Below, one piece after another: positions 18,573-27,359 of a DNA stretch of 64,000 nucleotides; the first letter of the stretch is position 1, and each line of letters begins with the position of its first letter. Made by a program: the position numbers and the translations under genes. This DNA comes from Rhabdonatronobacter sediminivivens (GTDB taxonomy: Bacteria > Pseudomonadota > Alphaproteobacteria > Rhodobacterales > Rhodobacteraceae): assembly GCF_013415485.1 (NCBI RefSeq), contig NZ_JACBXS010000020.1, positions 1-64,000 of the forward strand, in the 5' to 3' direction. Under the pieces are notes generated by a model, which was not told the origin of the DNA, did not search any database, and saw only the letters and a list, made by a program, of their open reading frames with translations.

Positions 18573-19864
18573 ATCTGCTGTTTGCCAATGACACGCGTGG
18601 AGCCTATCCGCCCAGCTATTACGCGGCCACGGCGACCGCGCTGGACCCGCAGCCGCCCCTGCGCGAAAGCCGCCGGGCCGATGTGGTGGTGGTGGGTGCG
18701 GGCTATACGGGTCTGTCGGCGGCGCTGCATCTGGCCCGGCGCGGTTTTGAGGTGGTTGTGCTGGAAGCGCATCGCGTGGGCTTTGGCGCCTCGGGGCGCA
18801 ATGGCGGGCAGGTGGGCACCGGTCAGCGGATCGATCAGGACGCGCTGGAGCGGATGGCCGGGCGCGCGGATGCCCGCGCGCTGTGGGACATGGGGCAGGA
18901 CGCCGTGGCGCTGGTGCGTGATCTGATCGACACCCATGCCATGGACTGCCCCTTCGCGCCCGGGGTGATCCATGCCGACTGGCACGCATCCGAAGTGCGC
19001 CATTCCCACGCCTATGCCGACCGCCTGCGCCGCGATTACGGCTATGACAAGATGGAGCCGCTGGACCGCGCCGCGCTGCAGGAGATCGTCAAGGCCCCCG
19101 GCTATCAGGGCGGTGTGATCGACCACGGCGCGGGCCATGTGCACCCGCTGCGCTTTGCCCTTGGGCTGGCGCGGGCAGCGCTGGATGCGGGCGCGGTGAT
19201 CCATGAAGACACCCTTGTTACCCGGATCACCGATGGCCCCCGCCCGCGTGTCGATACCGAGGAAGGCAGTATCGAGGCCGATCACGTCATCCTCGCGGCG
19301 AATGGTTATCTGGGGGAGCTGAACGGCCAGGTGGCCGCCAAGGTCATGCCGATCAACAATTTCATCATCGCCACCGAACCGCTGGAGCCGGGCAGCGTGC
19401 TGACCCGCAACCTGGCCGTGGCCGACAGCAAGTTCGTGGTCAACTATTTCCGCATGTCCGAGGATGGCCGCCTTCTGTTCGGCGGCGGCGAAAGCTATGG
19501 TTACCGTTTCCCCGATATCATTGCCACGGTACGCAAGCCCATGCTCGAGGTGTTCCCGCATCTGGACAAGGCGCGGATCGACTATGCCTGGGGCGGGACG
19601 CTGGCGATCACCCGCACGCGGCTGCCGTATTTCGCGCGTCCGGGGCAGGGGGTTCTCAGCGCCTCGGGCTATTCGGGGCATGGGGTGGCGCTGGCCACGC
19701 TGGCCGGGCGCGCCCTGGCCGAGGCGGTGGCCGGCCAGTCCGAACAGTTCGACCTGATGGCACGGCTGAAACTCCCGGCCTTTCCCGGCGGTGCCGCGCT
19801 GCGCAACCCGCTGCTGGTGCTGGCGATGACCTGGTTTTCCCTGCGCGACCGGCTGGGCATCTGA
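18569..19864 (+). CDS. FAD-dependent amine oxidoreductase (PuuB/DAO family)
   Basis: 431-aa D-amino acid oxidase-family flavoprotein. The FAD-binding Rossmann motif is VVVVGAGYTGLSAALHLARRG (about residues 35-55), followed by VVVLEAHRVGFGASGRNGGQ, which is typical of PuuB and related gamma-glutamyl-amine oxidases. The C-terminal flavin contact is SGYSGHGVALATLAG. It probably oxidises a gamma-glutamylated amine to an aldehyde. Its ATG overlaps the ligase stop by 4 nt, so both are translated together. Confidence 0.9.
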   Translation: MNLLFANDTRGAYPPSYYAATATALDPQPPLRESRRADVVVVGAGYTGLSAALHLARRGFEVVVLEAHRVGFGASGRNGGQVGTGQRIDQDALERMAGRADARALWDMGQDAVALVRDLIDTHAMDCPFAPGVIHADWHASEVRHSHAYADRLRRDYGYDKMEPLDRAALQEIVKAPGYQGGVIDHGAGHVHPLRFALGLARAALDAGAVIHEDTLVTRITDGPRPRVDTEEGSIEADHVILAANGYLGELNGQVAAKVMPINNFIIATEPLEPGSVLTRNLAVADSKFVVNYFRMSEDGRLLFGGGESYGYRFPDIIATVRKPMLEVFPHLDKARIDYAWGGTLAITRTRLPYFARPGQGVLSASGYSGHGVALATLAGRALAEAVAGQSEQFDLMARLKLPAFPGGAALRNPLLVLAMTWFSLRDRLGI

Positions 19865-20135
19865 CCCTGATTGGGGTCGCATGCGCGGAAGATCATCCCT
19901 GTGGGCGGTGCTTTGCGACGGAGAATAAGAACAGCTTCCCGCTTCCTGCATATGTTGTGGGCCGATCCCCGCGTTCCGGCGCTACTGGGAAAACCTTTCC
20001 CTCCGCGCGCGGGCGCGTGGGAAAACCGTTCGGCCCATCCGCGGCGATGCAGGCCGTGGCATTATTGCGTGGCGGCAAGTTCCATCCTATCTGCCGCGCA
20101 ACCGTGACTGCGCTACCACAAGAAAGGAGCGTCGA

Positions 20136-21077
20136 ATGCTTCGCCCCACGTCTCTCGGCCTCGTTGCCCTGTCGCTGACTGTATCGCTGCCTGCCACCGT
20201 CATGGCCACGCCCGAGGGCTGGTCGCCGCTGCTGGAGCCCGCTGAACTGGCCGCGATCCTGGATGCAGATGACGCCGTGCGCGTGGTGCATGTCACCGGC
20301 GCGCAGGATCAGTTGATCCCCGGCGCGGTCTTCTCGCCCTATGCCGACTGGCGCGGCGAGGCAGGCAATCCCGGTGCCCTGCGCAGCGTGACCGAACTGG
20401 GCGCAGTTGTCACCGGGCTGGGCATTGATGCCGATACGCCGGTGGTGGTGGTCCATGGCGGCGCCAACCCGTCGGACATGGGCGCCGCAGCGCGTGTCTA
20501 CTGGACGCTCAAATCGCTCGGGGTCGAAGATCTGGCGCTGCTCAACGGCGGCTTCGCCGCCTGGACCGAGGCGGCCCTGCCTGTCGCCACGGAACCTGCC
20601 GACGTGGCGCAGAGCAGCTTTGATCCCGTCTGGGATGCCAGCTGGTATGTGGGCACCGAAGAGGTCGCCGCGCTGACCGACTCGGGTGAGGCGCGTATCA
20701 TCGACAGCCGCCCCCGCGGGTTCTTTGACGGGATCGATTGGTCCATCGCCCGCCCTGGAACGGTGCGGAATGCGGAGAATGTGGTCTTTGCCGAATTCAT
20801 GGACGGTAACCGCATGATCGACAGCGAGTCCGCCCATGCCATCGCCGCCGCGAACGGTCTGACCGAAGCGCCGCTGACGGTAAACTTCTGCAACACCGGC
20901 CACTGGGCCGCGATCAACTGGTTCGCCCTGTCCGAGGTCGCAGGGGTCGACAACACCCGGCTTTATGCCGAAAGCATGGCCGAATACGCCGCCGGCGGGC
21001 ATGCCTTGGACAACGAACCCTCGCGCATCGCCTATCTGTGGCATTCGACCCGCAAATGGGTGTCGGATCTGTTCTGA
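20136..21077 (+). CDS. Periplasmic thiosulfate sulfurtransferase (tandem rhodanese)
   Basis: 313-aa protein with a signal peptide (MLRPTSLGLVALSLTVSLPATVMA) and two rhodanese domains. The first (about 30-150) lacks a cysteine in the active loop (VVHGGANPSDMGAA) and is probably structural. The second (about 165-300) has Cys252 in VNFCNTGHWA, the persulfide-bearing residue. Such enzymes move sulfane sulfur from thiosulfate. It is followed after 92 nt by a YeeE-type sulfur transporter, so it probably works on the same substrate in the periplasm. AAGAAAGGAG precedes the start. Confidence 0.9.
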   Translation: MLRPTSLGLVALSLTVSLPATVMATPEGWSPLLEPAELAAILDADDAVRVVHVTGAQDQLIPGAVFSPYADWRGEAGNPGALRSVTELGAVVTGLGIDADTPVVVVHGGANPSDMGAAARVYWTLKSLGVEDLALLNGGFAAWTEAALPVATEPADVAQSSFDPVWDASWYVGTEEVAALTDSGEARIIDSRPRGFFDGIDWSIARPGTVRNAENVVFAEFMDGNRMIDSESAHAIAAANGLTEAPLTVNFCNTGHWAAINWFALSEVAGVDNTRLYAESMAEYAAGGHALDNEPSRIAYLWHSTRKWVSDLF

Positions 21078-21169
21078 GCCCGTGCAAGGCAGACCCCGAA
21101 GAAATGACAGGGCAAAGGGGTGCAGCGTGCGCCCCTTTGCCGTGACGAACAGCGGATCGGAGACGACAC

Positions 21170-22291
21170 ATGACACGGACCCGTGCAGGACTGGTGATGT
21201 TCGCGCTTGCACTTGCCGCATATGCCTTTGTTGCCGCTGGCGCACGGGCGGGGCTGCTGGTGCTGGTGGGCCTTGGTTTCGGGCTGGTGCTGGAGGGGCT
21301 GCGCTTCGGCTTTGCCGGGCCGTGGCGGATGATCGTCACCGACTGCGACGGGCGCGGGCTGATCGCGCAATTTCTGGCCATCGGGCTGACTGCGGCGGCG
21401 GCGTTTCCGCTGCTGGCCGCCGCCCCGGATGAGCTGTTTGGCGCCCATGCGCCGGTCGGGCTGGCCATGATTGCGGGCGCGTTTGTCTTTGGCGCCACCA
21501 TGCAACTGGTCATGGGCTGCGGTTCGGGCACATTGGTCAACGCGGGCAGCGGTAATCTGGTGGGGCTGGTGGCGCTGGTGGGTTTCATCGGCGGCAGCTT
21601 CCTGGGCACGCTCCATCTGGAATGGTGGACCGGGTTGGGCACGATGCCGGTTATCACGCTGCAGGGGTTGTGGGGGGCAGGTGCCGGGCTGTGGGTCACA
21701 CTGGCCCTGCTGGCTGCGCTGGGTGCGGTGGTTGCGCTGCGTGCCGCCCCTGGCAAGCGCATGCCGCCGCGGCGGCTCTGGATCGCTGCCGCCCTGATTG
21801 CCGTGCTGGCACTGGCCAATCTGGTGATCGCGGGCCAGCCCTGGGGGATTGTCTATGGACTGGGCCTCTGGGGGGCAAAGCTCGCCGATGCCGGCGGTGC
21901 CGATCTGGCCGCGACAGCCTTCTGGTCGGCGCCTGCGAATGCCGAGCGGCTGGGCGCGAGTATCCTGACCGATGTAACCTCGCTGACCAATATAGGGCTG
22001 CTGGCCGGGGCGTTCATCGCCATGCGGTGGAAGGCCGATCCGGGGGCGCAGACTGCAAGACTGACTGCCGCAAGCTGGCTGGCCGTGCTGGTGGCGGCAT
22101 TGATCATGGGCTATAGCGCGCGGCTGGCCTTTGGCTGCAATGTGGGCGCGTTCTTCAGCGGCATTTCCACCGGATCGCTGCATGGCTGGGTGTGGATGGT
22201 CGCGGCTTTCGGCGGATCGTACCTGGGCATCCGCTTGCGCCCCGTTCTTCTGCGCAGGGCCGGGCCAACCGGTACGGGGGTGCCGGCATGA
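21170..22291 (+). CDS. YeeE/YedE family (TsuA-like) sulfur compound transporter
   Basis: 373-aa membrane protein with about nine or ten hydrophobic helices. It has the two YeeE cysteine motifs, MGCGSGTLVN in the first half and LAFGCNVGAFFSG in the second, which in TsuA line the path for thiosulfate. The two halves are a duplicated unit. It probably imports thiosulfate or a related sulfur species handed over by the upstream rhodanese. GGAGACGACAC precedes ATG 21170. Confidence 0.9.
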   Translation: MTRTRAGLVMFALALAAYAFVAAGARAGLLVLVGLGFGLVLEGLRFGFAGPWRMIVTDCDGRGLIAQFLAIGLTAAAAFPLLAAAPDELFGAHAPVGLAMIAGAFVFGATMQLVMGCGSGTLVNAGSGNLVGLVALVGFIGGSFLGTLHLEWWTGLGTMPVITLQGLWGAGAGLWVTLALLAALGAVVALRAAPGKRMPPRRLWIAAALIAVLALANLVIAGQPWGIVYGLGLWGAKLADAGGADLAATAFWSAPANAERLGASILTDVTSLTNIGLLAGAFIAMRWKADPGAQTARLTAASWLAVLVAALIMGYSARLAFGCNVGAFFSGISTGSLHGWVWMVAAFGGSYLGIRLRPVLLRRAGPTGTGVPA

Positions 22292-22473
22292 CCGTGCCCG
22301 TGCCTGCGCGCCCCTCGCGCCCCGTAGTCGCGCTTCTGGCAATCGGCCTGCTGTTGGCGATCCTGGCGCTGGACACCCTGCGCAGCCCCGCGGTGGACCT
22401 GTTCGACGCGCCCCCGCCGATCGCCTTTGGCTCTGGTGTGGCGCCCGGCGGCGCGCATTGCTCGGGCGGCTGA
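22288..22473 (+). CDS. Small single-span membrane protein coupled to the YeeE-type transporter
   Basis: 61-aa protein whose ATG overlaps the transporter stop (ATGA), which argues strongly that it is real. It has one hydrophobic helix (about 12-29) and a short tail ending GGAHCSGG with a single cysteine four residues from the end. I know no family. Its coupling suggests a partner subunit or a sulfur-relay peptide for the transporter; that is inference. Confidence 0.65.
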   Translation: MTVPVPARPSRPVVALLAIGLLLAILALDTLRSPAVDLFDAPPPIAFGSGVAPGGAHCSGG

Positions 22474-22567
22474 GCGCCCCCGTGGCATGGCGGATTGCAA
22501 GAAACCCCTGGCCTTGGCGCCGCATTATTGGTCTACTTGGTCCGCGTCGAAATAAGAGGGTCAGTCC

Positions 22568-23137
22568 ATGAACCATACTTCCCGCATTGCCGTTGTCGCC
22601 ACTCTTGCCCTTGCCGGCTGCATTGGTGCGGATGTCGAAGTCGAGATCCTGGGCGACGATCTGGCCCGCATGACCGGCACGTTCGAGATGCAGCGCGCCC
22701 TGTTCGACATGGCCGATGCCGAAGAGGATTTCTGCGATCCGGCCGATGGCGGCACGCTGGAGCTGACCGCCGAGCGGGCGCTGTGCCGTTTCGACCGTAC
22801 CGGCAGTTTTTCCGAGCTGTTCGAGGATGGCGAAGACACGGATATGCAGGCCTTTTTCGAGCCGCTGGGGAATGATGTCGTCCGCGTCACCATCCCGATG
22901 GATGACATGAATGACGAGATGGACGAGATGTTCGAGGACCCGGCCATGGTCGCCATGTTCCGCCCCATGCTTGAAGGCTATTCCATCGGCTTCACTGTCA
23001 CCGGGGTCGAGATCATTTCCTCCACCGGCGATATTTCCGAGGATGGCCGCAGCGCCAGTTTCACACTGCCGCTGGTGTCGGTGCTGGAGCCAGGTTTTGA
23101 ACCCCCCGAGGCCTTTGTGACCGAGGTGCGCTACTGA
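22568..23137 (+). CDS. Hypothetical lipoprotein
   Basis: 189-aa lipoprotein precursor. The signal ends in the lipobox LALAGC with the lipidated cysteine at residue 19. The mature part is strongly acidic, with Met/Asp/Glu-rich stretches (MDDMNDEMDEMFEDPAMV), and contains two more cysteines (EEDFCDP, ALCRFD) that could form a disulfide. No known enzyme motif. It may be a divalent-cation-binding periplasmic protein, but this is a guess from composition. AAGAGGG precedes the start. Confidence 0.8.
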   Translation: MNHTSRIAVVATLALAGCIGADVEVEILGDDLARMTGTFEMQRALFDMADAEEDFCDPADGGTLELTAERALCRFDRTGSFSELFEDGEDTDMQAFFEPLGNDVVRVTIPMDDMNDEMDEMFEDPAMVAMFRPMLEGYSIGFTVTGVEIISSTGDISEDGRSASFTLPLVSVLEPGFEPPEAFVTEVRY

Positions 23138-23161
23138 GCGCACCACCCCGCGGGGGCCGGG

Positions 23162-23434
23162 GAGTCCAGCCTGGATGCAGTAGTAGATCAGACCGGGCGT
23201 GCCGCGCCCGAGGCTATCTGTCGCGCCAATGCATCGCACGGGGACGTTGAAACCCTGATCTTGGAGTGTGTTGCGTTCAACCGCTTTCTGATCCTGCGCA
23301 GTTTCGGCTGGGCGAACACTGTCGGTGGCATGGCTCCAACCATGTATCAGGGCGTCGAACGCGTCAAATCCCGCTTCATGCTGACCATGGCCGCCAACGG
23401 CCGTGCAAGACTGCCCCGGTTGCTGGCCGCATGA
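23162..23434 (+). pseudogene. 5'-truncated gene remnant
   Basis: An open frame without an upstream start codon runs to TGA at 23432-23434. Its end looks protein-like: ILECVAFNRFLILRSFGWAN, then GGMAPTMYQGVERVKSRFML, then a Leu/Arg-rich finish. The only in-frame ATGs are too late to keep this segment. I read it as the C-terminal remnant of a lost gene, family not recognised. The rest of 23138-23572 holds no other feature apart from a small CCCCGCGGGG palindrome near 23147. Confidence 0.35.
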
Positions 23435-23572
23435 AGCGGGACCAGGGCCCTTGGCCAGGATGACGAACGGGCCGACAGACTTGGCATTCACGCGGGCAAG
23501 GCCAGATGATGGGACAACCTTCCTGCTCAGGCACGATTTCAGCGAACTTCTGATCCACGCGAAACAGCCTGT

Positions 23573-24187
23573 TCAGGCCGATAGAACCAGTTTCAAGGCA
23601 ATTGCCCACATCACCAGGGCAATCCCGCCCTCCAGAAGCCGCCAGGCCCTCGGCTGCGCGAAAAGCGGCCTCAGTTTGCCAGCGCCATAGCCGAGCGCGA
23701 AAAAGAACAGGAAGGAACCGCTGACAGCACCAGCGGCAAAGGCAAACTGCTGGCCCGCATATTGCGTCGAGATCGTACCCAGCAAGACCACGGTATCGAG
23801 ATAGACATGCGGATTCAGCCATGTCAGCGCCAGCGCTGTCAGCAGCACAGGGCGCAGCGGCTCGCGCGGGGCTGCACCGTCGATCCAGAGTGCTTGCGAT
23901 GAGGTCAAGGCCGCGCGCATGTTGCTCGCCCCATACCAGAGTAGAAACGCAGCGCCGCCATAGCGCATGACCGGATCGACCATCGGCAACCATGCGGCGA
24001 TCTTGGCGAAACTGGTCACGCCAACCACGATCAGGATCGCATCTGACAGCGCACAGGTCAGCACCACCGGGAACACATGCGACCCGCGCAGGCCCTGACG
24101 CAGGACAAAGGCATTCTGCGCACCAATGGCGATGATCAGGCTCAGGCCGATGCCAAGGCCGGTCAGGTAAATCGTCAGGTCGCTCAT
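23573..24187 (-). CDS. LysE/ArgO family amino acid exporter
   Basis: 204-aa inner-membrane exporter with about six helices. The N-terminal motif LSLIIAIGAQNAFVLRQGLRG is diagnostic for LysE/ArgO, as is ALTWLNPHVYLDTVVLLGTIS in the middle. These proteins export arginine, lysine or toxic analogues. The gene is divergent from an ArgP-like regulator 41 nt away, the classic arrangement in which ArgP/LysG activates the exporter when basic amino acids accumulate. Confidence 0.92.
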   Translation of the reverse strand: MSDLTIYLTGLGIGLSLIIAIGAQNAFVLRQGLRGSHVFPVVLTCALSDAILIVVGVTSFAKIAAWLPMVDPVMRYGGAAFLLWYGASNMRAALTSSQALWIDGAAPREPLRPVLLTALALTWLNPHVYLDTVVLLGTISTQYAGQQFAFAAGAVSGSFLFFFALGYGAGKLRPLFAQPRAWRLLEGGIALVMWAIALKLVLSA

Positions 24188-24228
24188 ATCCGCCCCGGTC
24201 AGGTTCAGCTTGCGATAGCCCGGACCAT

Positions 24229-25161
24229 GTGTTTAGGCAAATTAAACGATCTAACTCTGATGAAGGAGCGCTAATTCTTGATTATCCCGCCGCGCGTGCC
24301 GTGGCGCTGGTGGCGCAGACTGGCAGTTTCGAGGGCGCGGCGCGGGCCTTGGGGGTGACGCCCTCGGCCATTTCGCAGCGGGTGCGCGCGCTGGAAGAGC
24401 GTCTTGGCACTGTCCTGATCGAGCGCGCCAGCCCGTGCCGCGCCACGGCGGCCGGGGATGCCCTGTGTCGTCATATCGAGCTTGTGGGTCTGGCCGAGCG
24501 CGACCTGATGACCCAGTTGCCCGCAAGCGCCCTCGAGACAGACCATGTGACCCTGTCGGTTGCGGTCAATTCAGACAGTCTGGCCACATGGGTTCTGCCC
24601 GCCCTGACAGGTTTTGCCCGTGATGCGGATATCTTGCTGGATATCGCGGTGGATGATGAGGATCACACGACCGACTGGCTGAAATCGGGGCGGGTGGTGG
24701 CTGCGCTGACCGCTGTGGCCAAGCCTGTGCAGGGTTGCAAATCCATCGCCTTGGGCAGCCTGCGCTATCATGCGACGGCCAGCCCCGGTTTCATGCAACG
24801 GTTTTTCTCTGACGGGGTCACCCTTTCAGCATTGGCCCGCGCCCCTGCGCTGACCTTCAACCAGAAGGATCAGTTGCAAAATGAATGGGTGCAAGCCGTC
24901 TTCGGGCAACGGCTGGCCGCGCCAACCCATTGGCTACCCTCGACCCAGGGTTTTGTGACGGCGGCGGTGCAGGGGTTGGGTTGGGGCATGAACCCCGCGC
25001 CTTTGGTGCAGGATCACTTGCGCGCAGGGCAGTTGGTGGAGCTGATTGCGGACACACCCTTTGACCGGCCCCTGTTTTGGCAAATCAACCGACGCGCGGC
25101 CGAACCGCTTCGGGCGCTAAGCGATGCCCTGCGCCATCACGCCCGCGAAGCGCTGGTGTGA
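24229..25161 (+). CDS. argP: LysR family regulator ArgP
   Basis: 310-aa LysR-type regulator of the ArgP/LysG subfamily. The winged helix-turn-helix (about 18-80) reads DYPAARAVALVAQTGSFEGAARALG, with SQRVRALEERLG in the recognition part. The effector domain (about 105-300) has TLSVAVNSDSLATW-like ArgP sequence. The start is uncertain: the open frame begins at GTG 24229, giving about 15 extra residues before the domain; an unusual start such as ATT near 24276, after GGAG, would match the length of known ArgP better. It should activate the divergent LysE exporter. Confidence 0.88.
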   Translation: MFRQIKRSNSDEGALILDYPAARAVALVAQTGSFEGAARALGVTPSAISQRVRALEERLGTVLIERASPCRATAAGDALCRHIELVGLAERDLMTQLPASALETDHVTLSVAVNSDSLATWVLPALTGFARDADILLDIAVDDEDHTTDWLKSGRVVAALTAVAKPVQGCKSIALGSLRYHATASPGFMQRFFSDGVTLSALARAPALTFNQKDQLQNEWVQAVFGQRLAAPTHWLPSTQGFVTAAVQGLGWGMNPAPLVQDHLRAGQLVELIADTPFDRPLFWQINRRAAEPLRALSDALRHHAREALV

Positions 25162-25396
25162 GGAGCGGTTCATGCCGACCGACCCGTAACGCAGTGGCGC
25201 GATGCGCAAGGGCGTATTCGAATGGCCATCGACCCGCCGGGCATCCCGGCCCTGCTGCAGGAAGGCCGGGGCGCCGGGTCCGGCTTCCCCCAGTGCGGGG
25301 TTACCGGCCATGCCCATCTCCAGTTCGGCGACACCGGGGCGGCGGACGGGCTCTTTCGCAACATCCTCGGCCTCGCCGCGCGTCAGGCGCAGGGCG
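25162..25396. other. Gap between argP and the asparaginase-like gene
   Basis: A 62-codon plus-strand frame (25222-25410, starting MAIDPPGIPALLQEGRGAG) looks partly protein-like, but it overlaps the end of the opposite gene, lacks a ribosome site and matches no family I know. It may be a remnant. No terminator with a T-tract is visible for the two convergent genes. Confidence 0.3.
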
Positions 25397-27100
25397 TCAA
25401 TGCGTGTTGAACACCTGCTGATACATGGCAATGGCGTCGATCGTGGACATGCGCTCCTCGGGCGTGGGATTGGCCGGATCGGCAGCGACAGGGAGCGCAC
25501 CAAACTTCATCAGGCAGGCCATGAGCAGCATTCTCGCCTTGGTTGCCGTCAGGTTTGACCCGGAGATCGCCAGAGGGGCGGGGTCGGCGAAGCCCTCGGC
25601 ATGGCCGCGCCCGACCCGGACCACCGGCAGCCCGGAAAACACCGCGCGTTCCAGCAGCTTCTCGCGCGCCGAAGAGGGCAGCCGTCCGTAGGGAACCAGC
25701 CCCTCGGTGATGAAGCCCGCAAGGCGCCCAAGTGACAGCTTGTAGGCGATCAGCGCCTTCAGATCCGCTGCGTCATCCGCGGCGAAGCCGTATTCCTCGT
25801 CCGAGAAGCTGCCCTCCTTGATCATCGACACCGATGGGATCGCCGCTTCAAGCAGCTTGCCAGCGTCATCCTTGATTGCCACCTCCACCAGCGTCAACGC
25901 ATCCGGCGTGCCCGTGACGGCGCGGGTGGTCTGCGGCAGTTTCGAGAGGTTCACATCCGAGCACCAGGTGTGCTTGTAGGCGGGCACATAGGTCAGCCAC
26001 AGATCATTCTTGTGGGTGATCTGGCCAAGGATGCCGCCATGCCCGCCCGTGGCCACATAACCGCCGGGCCGGGCGTCAGCCTTGGCGACCTCGCGCGCGG
26101 CGAAGAATTGCTGTTCCTGGATCACCACCACGCCGCAGCGGTTGCGCCCCTCTTCATCGCGCCAGATGCCCGAGCGGACGAAGGCGACCGAATCGACGAT
26201 GTTCTTGGGACCATCGGCGCTGATCTGGCCCTGCGGGCGCTGCGCGGCATTGCCGCAGATGGGCAGATCGGTGTCGATCAGCAGGTTGAACCAATAGGCG
26301 CTTTCCTCCACCTGCGGGCTGCCCTGCGTCCAGATGAGCCCGTCATATTCACCGCTGTCGGCGATGGCCTGGGTGTCATTCGTGGCCTTGGCCAGCGCTG
26401 GCCGCGTTGGGGCCGAGGACAGGTGGTAGGGCTTGTAGGCGTTGAAATCCTTGCCGCGCGTTTCCGGGGGGATGTCGCCCTCGCCCTTGTCGGTGCGCAG
26501 GTTGGCGGGCACGCCCTTCTTCCAGCCGCCCGGGGGCAGGACGCGGAAGAAATCGATATCGGCCTGCTCCGACAGCACGCTGGCCTGACCTTCGATGCCG
26601 ATGGACAGGCGGTCGATCTCCTCGAAGCTGCGCGAGCCGTCGGGGAAGAAGCTTTGCCGCGCCCTGCTGTCATCCCCGAAGGGGGTCGCCATCTCTTCGT
26701 CCCAGGCTGATCCATCGGCCTGAGTGGCCATATAGGGCAGCGGATAGAGGCCATCCTCGGGGGTCAGTTCGACCTCGTAGACGGGTTTGTCCTCCGGGGC
26801 GCGGCGTTCGGGGCTGAAGCTGCCGTCAGCGCCGATATAGCCATCGGGCGGACCGTAGAGCTCAGCCGCGTCAACCTCCAGCGGATGGGCCGAGAACTGT
26901 TCCACATAGACCTTGGCCGGGGCGGCAAGGCGTTGCGCGCGCAGCGCGTCGAAGCGGTGGGGCTGACCATCGGGGCCGGTGAGCGGCGCGAGGCCCGCGC
27001 GCAGCCGTGCCTTGTTCGATGTGACCAGCGGTGGGGTGTTCTGGATGGTCGCGGTTGGCCCGGCAAGATGGGCGATTCGGACGCGGGGTTTCTGCAGCAT
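25397..27100 (-). CDS. Large asparaginase-superfamily protein with altered active site
   Basis: 567-aa cytoplasmic protein (no signal peptide). The second half follows bacterial L-asparaginase: DGLIWTQGSPQVEESAYWFN (about 253-272) matches the DGVVITHGTDTLEETAYF block; ISADGPKNIVDSV (from 293) matches the SADGP block; VVVIQEQQFFAAREVAK matches the helix with catalytic Lys (K340); the C-terminus SGSNLTATKARMLLM matches the closing motif. In the T-D pair that attacks substrate, Thr is Ser261 and Asp is Pro262. About 210 residues are inserted between the first strand and this block. It may be a changed amidohydrolase or a binding protein. A strong AGGAGG precedes ATG 27100. Confidence 0.75.
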   Translation of the reverse strand: MLQKPRVRIAHLAGPTATIQNTPPLVTSNKARLRAGLAPLTGPDGQPHRFDALRAQRLAAPAKVYVEQFSAHPLEVDAAELYGPPDGYIGADGSFSPERRAPEDKPVYEVELTPEDGLYPLPYMATQADGSAWDEEMATPFGDDSRARQSFFPDGSRSFEEIDRLSIGIEGQASVLSEQADIDFFRVLPPGGWKKGVPANLRTDKGEGDIPPETRGKDFNAYKPYHLSSAPTRPALAKATNDTQAIADSGEYDGLIWTQGSPQVEESAYWFNLLIDTDLPICGNAAQRPQGQISADGPKNIVDSVAFVRSGIWRDEEGRNRCGVVVIQEQQFFAAREVAKADARPGGYVATGGHGGILGQITHKNDLWLTYVPAYKHTWCSDVNLSKLPQTTRAVTGTPDALTLVEVAIKDDAGKLLEAAIPSVSMIKEGSFSDEEYGFAADDAADLKALIAYKLSLGRLAGFITEGLVPYGRLPSSAREKLLERAVFSGLPVVRVGRGHAEGFADPAPLAISGSNLTATKARMLLMACLMKFGALPVAADPANPTPEERMSTIDAIAMYQQVFNTH

Positions 27101-27153
27101 GGGGTCCTCCTGCTTGGTTGGGTGTCGCATCCGAAACCGGATCTTCGGGTTAT

Positions 27154-27164
27154 ATTGTATACAT
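27154..27164. promoter_or_regulatory. Candidate GntR operator, site 1
   Basis: ATTGTATACAT contains the perfect palindrome TGTATACA. It lies 54-64 nt upstream of the asparaginase-like start. Short palindromes of the form TTGTATACAA are typical targets of FCD-type GntR regulators. Overlap with a possible -10 (TACAAT, minus strand) suggests repression. Confidence 0.45.
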
Positions 27165-27346
27165 AGATTCGGTTGGGACGCGTCATTGCGATACGCTTGA
27201 AGCAGATGCGCGCAGGTGCGGTGATTCTGGCCAGCCAAAAATATCCTTTTAAACATGGCTTAAAGTAATTGTTCACATTTTAAGCATCGCCCGATGAAAC
27301 TGCTTGATGCTTTGGCTTGATTGCGCTGCGCTGCAGAAAATCCGTT

Positions 27347-27359
27347 GATTGTATACTTT
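27347..27359. promoter_or_regulatory. Candidate GntR operator, site 2
   Basis: GATTGTATACTTT shares TTGTATAC with site 1. It lies about 150 nt upstream of the binding-protein start and overlaps TATACT, a plausible -10 on the plus strand. The right half is one base off a perfect palindrome. Confidence 0.4.

Noticed and set aside
19987..20001. GGGAAA-ACC-TTTCCC hairpin behind the FAD oxidoreductase gene
   Set aside because: Only 6 bp, no T-tract, and more than 120 nt from the stop codon; too weak to call a terminator.
21032..23491. 819-codon minus-strand open frame across three genes
   Set aside because: Shadow of the rhodanese, transporter and lipoprotein genes; starts and ends across unrelated genes and has repetitive basic composition.
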